The notes under the pieces were generated by a model, which saw only the letters and a list, made by a program, of their open reading frames with translations, was not told the origin of the DNA and made no database searches. The translations under genes and the position numbers were made by a program. This document shows, one piece after another, positions 34,397 through 38,547 of a stretch of DNA of 38,547 bases; position 1 is the first letter of the stretch; the number at the start of each line of letters is the position of its first letter. The DNA lies in NCBI GenBank assembly GCA_028691285.1, contig JAQUZO010000004.1, positions 6,357 to 44,903 on the forward strand, written 5' to 3'. Origin of the DNA: Anaerovibrio sp. (GTDB lineage: Bacteria; Bacillota; Negativicutes; Selenomonadales; Selenomonadaceae).

Positions 34397-35575
34397 GTGG
34401 AATTTGCAAAAAGAATGGATCAGTTTGGAGAGGGAGTTTTCTCCAGGCTGGCTGCCATGAGAAAAGAACAGGAATCGCAGGGCAGAGAGGTTTTCGATTT
34501 GAGTATCGGTGCACCGAATATTCCTCCGACCAGGGCGGTGATGGAAGCTATGGCGAGGGCCGTTCTGGATCCTGCCAACTATGTTTATGCCATCAATGAT
34601 ACCGGAGAAATGCTGAAGGCTGTGGCAGACTGGTATAAACGCCGTTATCAGGTGGAGCTTGACCCAGAGACGGAAATCTGTTCCCTGTTGGGCTCACAGG
34701 ACGGGCTGTCTCATATTGCCCTGTCTATTCTCGACCCTGGCGATGTGATGCTGGTGCCGGACCCATGCTACCCGATTTTTGCAGATGGGCCGAGGCTTGC
34801 CGGGGCAGAGCTTTATTATATGCCCCAAAAGAAGGAAAATGATTATGTGATACAGCTGCAGGAGATTCCGGAGGAGACAGCCAGAAGAGCAAAGTTCATG
34901 CTGGTCTCTTATCCAAACAATCCTACGGCGGCGATGGCACCGGAGTCCTTTTACCATGAGCTGGTGGCCTTTGCCAGAAAGTATGATATCATCGTGCTTC
35001 ATGACAATGCTTACAGTGAGCTGGTATTTGACGGCAGGAGCTGGGGCAGCTTTTTGAGCATTCCTGGCGCAAGAGAGGTGGGCGTTGAGTTCAATTCCCT
35101 GTCCAAGACCTATGGGCTGGCAGGAGCCAGAATCGGTTATTGCCTGGGCAATGCCAAAGTGGTTGCCATGCTGAAAACCCTGAAATCCAATATGGACTAC
35201 GGCATGTTCCTGCCGATTCAGGCTGCTGCGGTTGAGGCTATTACAGGAAATCAGGCAGTGGTGGCAGAAACCCGTGCGGCCTATGAACGGCGCCGCAACG
35301 CGTTGTGCGATGGACTGATTGCCGCTGGCTGGCAGATGGATAAACCACCGGGAACCATGTTTGTCTGGGCACCAGTGCCAGCTGGCTATGCTGATTCAGA
35401 AAGCTTCGTGGCAGATCTGCTGGCAAGGACAGGGGTACTGGTTACGCCGGGCAGCGCCTTTGGTCCGTCGGGGGAAGGCTATGTGCGCATGGCATTGGTC
35501 AAATCTGAGGAGGATATGGTGAGGATTGCCGGAATAGTGAAGGCAAGCGGCATTTTTAAGCCTCAGACTTGTTAA
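34397..35575 (+). CDS. Pyridoxal-phosphate aminotransferase, class I/II
   Basis: 392 aa from the GTG at 34397, which has GAGGT 7 bases upstream; the ATG at 34391 is too close to that site. The start MEFAKRMDQFGEGVFSRL is typical of the family. It has YPNNPTAAM, the PLP-contacting Asp in VLHDNAYSELVF, and the Schiff-base Lys in FNSLSKTYGLAGARIGY (about residue 237). It resembles aspartate- or LL-diaminopimelate-type aminotransferases, but substrate cannot be fixed by eye. It is transcribed from its own promoter after prs; no amino-acid pathway genes flank it. Confidence 0.87.
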   Translation: MEFAKRMDQFGEGVFSRLAAMRKEQESQGREVFDLSIGAPNIPPTRAVMEAMARAVLDPANYVYAINDTGEMLKAVADWYKRRYQVELDPETEICSLLGSQDGLSHIALSILDPGDVMLVPDPCYPIFADGPRLAGAELYYMPQKKENDYVIQLQEIPEETARRAKFMLVSYPNNPTAAMAPESFYHELVAFARKYDIIVLHDNAYSELVFDGRSWGSFLSIPGAREVGVEFNSLSKTYGLAGARIGYCLGNAKVVAMLKTLKSNMDYGMFLPIQAAAVEAITGNQAVVAETRAAYERRRNALCDGLIAAGWQMDKPPGTMFVWAPVPAGYADSESFVADLLARTGVLVTPGSAFGPSGEGYVRMALVKSEEDMVRIAGIVKASGIFKPQTC

Positions 35576-35597
35576 ATATGTTTTTTTGCTATACAAT
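35569..35597 (+). promoter_or_regulatory. Promoter of the NhaC-type gene
   Basis: TTGTTA (35569-35574, overlapping the previous stop codon), 17-base spacer, TACAAT (35592-35597). Confidence 0.5.
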
Positions 35598-35647
35598 ACA
35601 TAGGTCAGTTGTTATAACTAATTTAGAAAAGAAAGTGGGAATTATTT

Positions 35648-37153
35648 ATGGCTGAAACAGTCTGGTCCATATTGCCTCCTATCATAACCATTGTTTTTGC
35701 ACTGGTTACCAAGGAAGTATATATGTCACTGTTGATTGGTGTTTTTTGCGGTGCGCTGCTCTATGCTGATTTCAATGTGCTTACCGCTATCATGACCATG
35801 TTTGAGGTCATGGCAGACAAGGTTGGCGGCAATATCAATATTTTGGTATTTTTGGTTATTTTAGGAATCCTGGTGTCGGCTATCAGCCGCTCCGGTGCAA
35901 CCAAGGCTTATGGTGAGTGGGCTGCCGGAGCCATCAAGGGAAGACGCAGCTCCATGCTGCTGACAGCACTTTTGGGTGCCGTGATTTTTATTGATGATTA
36001 TTTCAACTGCCTTACGGTTGGTACTGTCATGCGTCCGATTACGGACAGATTCAAGGTTTCCCGTGCCAAGCTGGCATATATCATTGATGCGACGGCAGCT
36101 CCTGTCTGCATTTTGGCTCCTGTATCGAGCTGGGCGGCAGCTGTAGGCTCATCTCTGCCGGAGGGCAGTGAGATTGACGGCTTCAGCCTGTTCCTGCAGA
36201 CGATTCCCTTCAATATATACGCCTGGCTGACCATGCTGTTCATGTTTTTTATTATCTGGTCACAGCGGGATGTATTCGCAATGGCAGCCTATGTCAGGAA
36301 GAATCAGGAAAAATTCATCGTGCCTGATGAATACAGGGACAGTGAGGACAAGCTGCCTTCCGGCAAGGGAAAAATCATAGATTTGGTGCTGCCGCTGCTG
36401 GTGCTGATTGGCGCCTGTGTATACGGCATGCTGTATACCGGCGGCATCAATGATGGGGCCAGCGTCCAGGAGGCCTTTGCCAACTGCAACTCCAGTGCTT
36501 CACTGGTATTTGGCTCCTTTATAGCTTTTGTCTTTACGGCACTTTTGTACCTGCCCCGCAGGGTCATCAGCTTCAGCTCCTTCTGCGAAACCTTCGCTCA
36601 GGGCTTCAAGGCCATGACGCCTGCCAATCTGATTCTCTGCTTTGCCTGGACCCTGTCAGGCATCTGCAGCGATAAGTATTTGAATCTGGGCGGTTATGTA
36701 GGTCATTTGGTGAGTGCCAATACGGAAGTGCTGGTGCTGCTGCCGGCAATCTTCTTCCTGGTGGCGATTGTCCTTGCTTTTGCCACCGGCACCTCCTGGG
36801 GAACCTTTGGTATTTTGATTCCGATTGCCGTGGCGGTTATCGGCAGCAGTGACCCGAGTCTCCTGGTGCTGACTGTGGCGGCTATTCTTTCCGGAGCAGT
36901 GGGCGGCGATCATGCCTCACCGATTTCGGATACAACTATTTTGGCATCAGCCGGAGCACAGTGCAGTCATCTGGACCATGTCAGCACTCAGATTCCTTAT
37001 GTACTGATTGTTTCTGCCGCCAGCTTCATAGGCTTCGTGGTAGACGGCTTCACCAGGAACGGCTGGCTGGGCATGGGGGCAGCGCTGGCTGTCCTGGGCT
37101 GTGTCATGCTGGTTATTTATTTCAAGGTCAGGCCGGTGGATGTAGCCCACTGA
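35648..37153 (+). CDS. Na+/H+ antiporter, NhaC family
   Basis: 501 aa, with a GGGA ribosome site about 9 bases before the ATG. About eleven or twelve membrane segments are seen. Family signatures are GAVIFIDDYFNCLTVGTVMRP in the first half and ATGTSWGTFGILIPIAVAV followed by GAVGGDHASPISDTTILAS and HLDHVSTQIPYVL in the second half, the strongest mark of NhaC-type carriers. These exchange sodium for protons, or organic anions such as malate and lactate in some members (MleN). In a cell with a sodium-pumping decarboxylase either role would be useful. It has its own promoter and terminator, so it is probably monocistronic. Confidence 0.88.
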   Translation: MAETVWSILPPIITIVFALVTKEVYMSLLIGVFCGALLYADFNVLTAIMTMFEVMADKVGGNINILVFLVILGILVSAISRSGATKAYGEWAAGAIKGRRSSMLLTALLGAVIFIDDYFNCLTVGTVMRPITDRFKVSRAKLAYIIDATAAPVCILAPVSSWAAAVGSSLPEGSEIDGFSLFLQTIPFNIYAWLTMLFMFFIIWSQRDVFAMAAYVRKNQEKFIVPDEYRDSEDKLPSGKGKIIDLVLPLLVLIGACVYGMLYTGGINDGASVQEAFANCNSSASLVFGSFIAFVFTALLYLPRRVISFSSFCETFAQGFKAMTPANLILCFAWTLSGICSDKYLNLGGYVGHLVSANTEVLVLLPAIFFLVAIVLAFATGTSWGTFGILIPIAVAVIGSSDPSLLVLTVAAILSGAVGGDHASPISDTTILASAGAQCSHLDHVSTQIPYVLIVSAASFIGFVVDGFTRNGWLGMGAALAVLGCVMLVIYFKVRPVDVAH

Positions 37154-37165
37154 CGGAGTTTTCTC

Positions 37166-37198
37166 AAGAGCCTTTCAGAAGTGACGGAAGGCTCTTTT
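37166..37198 (+). terminator. Terminator after the NhaC-type gene
   Basis: AAGAGCCTT (37166-37174) pairs with AAGGCTCTT (37188-37196), then TT. Confidence 0.75.
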
Positions 37199-37235
37199 CC
37201 TTTGGGCTTGCGGAAGCTTCCTCAGGATATTTTAC

Positions 37236-37264
37236 TTGACTTTTTATGTCATTAGTTTTATATT
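37236..37264 (+). promoter_or_regulatory. Promoter of the thioesterase operon
   Basis: TTGACT (37236-37241), 17-base spacer, TATATT (37259-37264). Confidence 0.6.
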
Positions 37265-37316
37265 GAAAAGGTTAAAATTCAGTTTAATATTGTACTTTGC
37301 TAAAGGAGGTAAGATG

Positions 37317-37724
37317 ATGATTACGACGGCAGTCCACAAGGTTAACTTTTATGATACGGATGCGATGGCGGTGGTACATCATTCAAATTATATCCGCTGG
37401 TTTGAAATAGGCAGGGTGGAGTTTTTGCGTCAGGCAGGAATTACTCTGACAGAACTGATGGAGGCAGGCTATGTTTTTCCCATTACTGAGGTCAGTGCCA
37501 AATATATCAGCTCCGGTTATTTTGATGATGAGCTGATTATTGAAACTTCACCTGTAGCCTTGACGAAGGCAAAGATGTCTTTTGATTACAGGGTATTGAG
37601 AGCTGCTGATAATACAGTGCTGGTAACGGGCTTTACTCAAAATGTATTTACCAGCCGGGAAACCGGCAGGATTACCAGGCTGCCTGACAAATATTACGAT
37701 AGGCTGAAAACAATGCTGGACTGA
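37317..37724 (+). CDS. Acyl-CoA thioesterase, YbgC/4-hydroxybenzoyl-CoA thioesterase family
   Basis: 135 aa from ATG 37317, 7 bases after GGAGG; ATG 37314 is equally in frame and one residue longer. It is a single hot-dog domain with the signature FYDTDAMAVVHHSNYIRWFEIGR, in which Asp15 is the catalytic residue, and the strand FTQNVFTSRETGRITRLPD near the end. It hydrolyses short acyl-CoA thioesters in the cytoplasm; the exact acyl group is unknown, and no Tol-Pal genes are adjacent. It is the first gene of a group with a membrane-anchored unknown protein and an F420-ligase-like protein. Confidence 0.88.
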   Translation: MITTAVHKVNFYDTDAMAVVHHSNYIRWFEIGRVEFLRQAGITLTELMEAGYVFPITEVSAKYISSGYFDDELIIETSPVALTKAKMSFDYRVLRAADNTVLVTGFTQNVFTSRETGRITRLPDKYYDRLKTMLD

Positions 37725-37747
37725 CAGCTTGAGGAGGAAAATTTTTT

Positions 37748-38323
37748 ATGTGTTCATTTACTTTTGTGGATTTTTTGCTGATTTTAGCAGTGACGGCTGT
37801 TTTGCTGTGCCTGCTGGTGAAGCTGTACCTCTGCCATGCCGGTACGGAAGAAGTGATTCCTCTTGTGGAAAGCCGCAGCAGGCTGACTGCTGAGCAGCAG
37901 ACGGAGGACAGCCTGACGGTCAGCACCGTCATCGAATTCGTGAACAGGGGCAAGCAGTGCGCTACCATCATGGATGCTTTTGTAAGGCCGCATCTGCCTT
38001 ATGAGCAGTATGACGGACTGGAGACCCGCGGCCACGCAGAGCTTATCAGCGCTCCCCGTGAGGATGATTATTTTGAGGCATATATCATTCAGAGAGCAGG
38101 CTACAAGGACGGATTGGACAGGACTGCCATCAAGGCGCAGGTAAAGCTGATCGCCAGAAAGGGCATGACCATCAGAGAGGCTGTTGCCAAGATGCCGGAT
38201 TTCAATTTTCAGCTGATTTGGCTGGAAACAGGCCGTATGCCTTGCCATTACCGTCAGGTGCGCATTGAGGTTGCTGCGGCAGAGGTTGCAGCTCTGGCTG
38301 GCGTTCAGTCGGCAGAAGTCTGA
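37748..38323 (+). CDS. Membrane-anchored protein of unknown function
   Basis: 191 aa with GAGGAGG before the ATG. Residues about 5-30 form one strongly hydrophobic helix (FVDFLLILAVTAVLLCLLVKLYLC) that should anchor it in the inner membrane. The remainder is soluble and strand-rich (LTVSTVIEFVNRG, YFEAYIIQRAGYK, AIKAQVKLIARKG, CHYRQVRIEVAAAEV) with no motif I recognise. It lies between the thioesterase (23-base gap) and the F420-ligase-like gene (16-base gap), so the three probably form one operon. Function unknown. Confidence 0.7.
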   Translation: MCSFTFVDFLLILAVTAVLLCLLVKLYLCHAGTEEVIPLVESRSRLTAEQQTEDSLTVSTVIEFVNRGKQCATIMDAFVRPHLPYEQYDGLETRGHAELISAPREDDYFEAYIIQRAGYKDGLDRTAIKAQVKLIARKGMTIREAVAKMPDFNFQLIWLETGRMPCHYRQVRIEVAAAEVAALAGVQSAEV

Positions 38324-38339
38324 TTGGGAGGTTGCTTAG

Positions 38340-38547
38340 ATGAGTGAAGTAAAGATAGATTTGATTCCGATTCCTACCAGGATACTTACCGAAAAGGACG
38401 ATATCATAGAGGTGGTCGATCGCTACACCAAAGGAAAGATCGGGCCGGATGATGTTATTTCGGTGGCAGAAAGTGTAGTTGCCATTACTCAGGGCAGAGC
38501 AGTGCGCACGGAGGATTTGAAGATTACCAGAGTGGCACGCCTGTGCT
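38340..38547 (+). CDS. Coenzyme F420-0:L-glutamate ligase-like protein, N-terminal part (3' cut by window)
   Basis: 69 residues are visible from the ATG at 38340, which has GGGAGG 9 bases upstream. The frame stays open to the window end. The beginning resembles the CofE/FbiB N-terminus: [23 protein letters not shown], then [19 protein letters not shown] and the start of the next conserved block ([11 protein letters not shown]). True CofE adds glutamates to coenzyme F420, a cofactor not expected in Negativicutes, so this homologue probably ligates something else. It is the third gene after the thioesterase and the membrane-anchored protein. Recognition is by eye on a partial sequence. Confidence 0.7.
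   Translation, partial: MSEVKIDLIPIPTRILTEKDDIIEVVDRYTKGKIGPDDVISVAESVVAITQGRAVRTEDLKITRVARLC

Noticed and set aside
1-38547. CRISPR array, tRNA, rRNA, prophage
   Set aside because: No regularly spaced direct repeats, no cloverleaf-like segments, no rRNA-like blocks and no phage genes were seen on either strand.

Overview
The window reads as the chromosome of an anaerobic, diderm Firmicute of the class Negativicutes (Selenomonas/Veillonella/Phascolarctobacterium-like; genus not resolvable by eye). The clues are the end of a methylmalonyl-CoA decarboxylase/carboxyltransferase gene with its Ala/Pro-rich biotin carrier (succinate-to-propionate route), strong AGGAGG ribosome sites and sigma-A promoters, an RND efflux pump (implying an outer membrane), rubredoxin, and extensive lactate catabolism. 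It is mostly compact housekeeping sequence; the least native-looking part is an AT-rich island at about 1.2-2.5 kb.

Layout: 1-1072 carboxyltransferase alpha subunit (5' cut) and biotin carrier, followed by two terminators. 1329-2030 HigBA-like toxin-antitoxin pair with its own promoter and operator. 2080-2244 decayed C-terminal remnant of an IS256-family transposase. 2499-8974 uvrB-uvrA-uvrC; UvrC lacks a central domain. 9027-11468 (minus) lactate permease and FadR-type regulator. 11870-18252 (plus) LutC/LdhG, fused LutB-LutA/LdhH, EtfB, EtfA with a single-cluster ferredoxin head, and a GlcD/LctD flavoprotein. 18469-21652 deoC, YitT-family membrane protein, PHP phosphoesterase, and a 52-aa rubredoxin. 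21735-25858 (minus) RND pump and its lipoprotein adaptor. 26072-28053 malate dehydrogenase, an unknown 92-aa protein, tadA. 28054-29949 (minus) a P1B-ATPase-like protein with all inspected catalytic Asp positions replaced, plus a helical-repeat protein. 30082-34220 ispE, a GntR/FCD regulator, glmU, prs. 34397-38547 aminotransferase, NhaC antiporter, hot-dog thioesterase, a membrane-anchored unknown protein, and the start of an F420-0:glutamate-ligase-like gene.

Functionally, the centrepiece is the 9-18.3 kb lactate locus. One permease and one regulator serve two lactate oxidation systems side by side: an iron-sulfur LutBC/LdhGH type and an Etf-linked (electron-confurcating, LctBCD-like) type. 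Malate dehydrogenase and the carboxyltransferase fit a lactate-to-propionate fermentation. The most unusual single gene is the apparently non-catalytic P-type ATPase at 28816-29949, whose promoter spacer is exactly filled by an 8-bp inverted repeat. No tRNA, rRNA or CRISPR array was seen.
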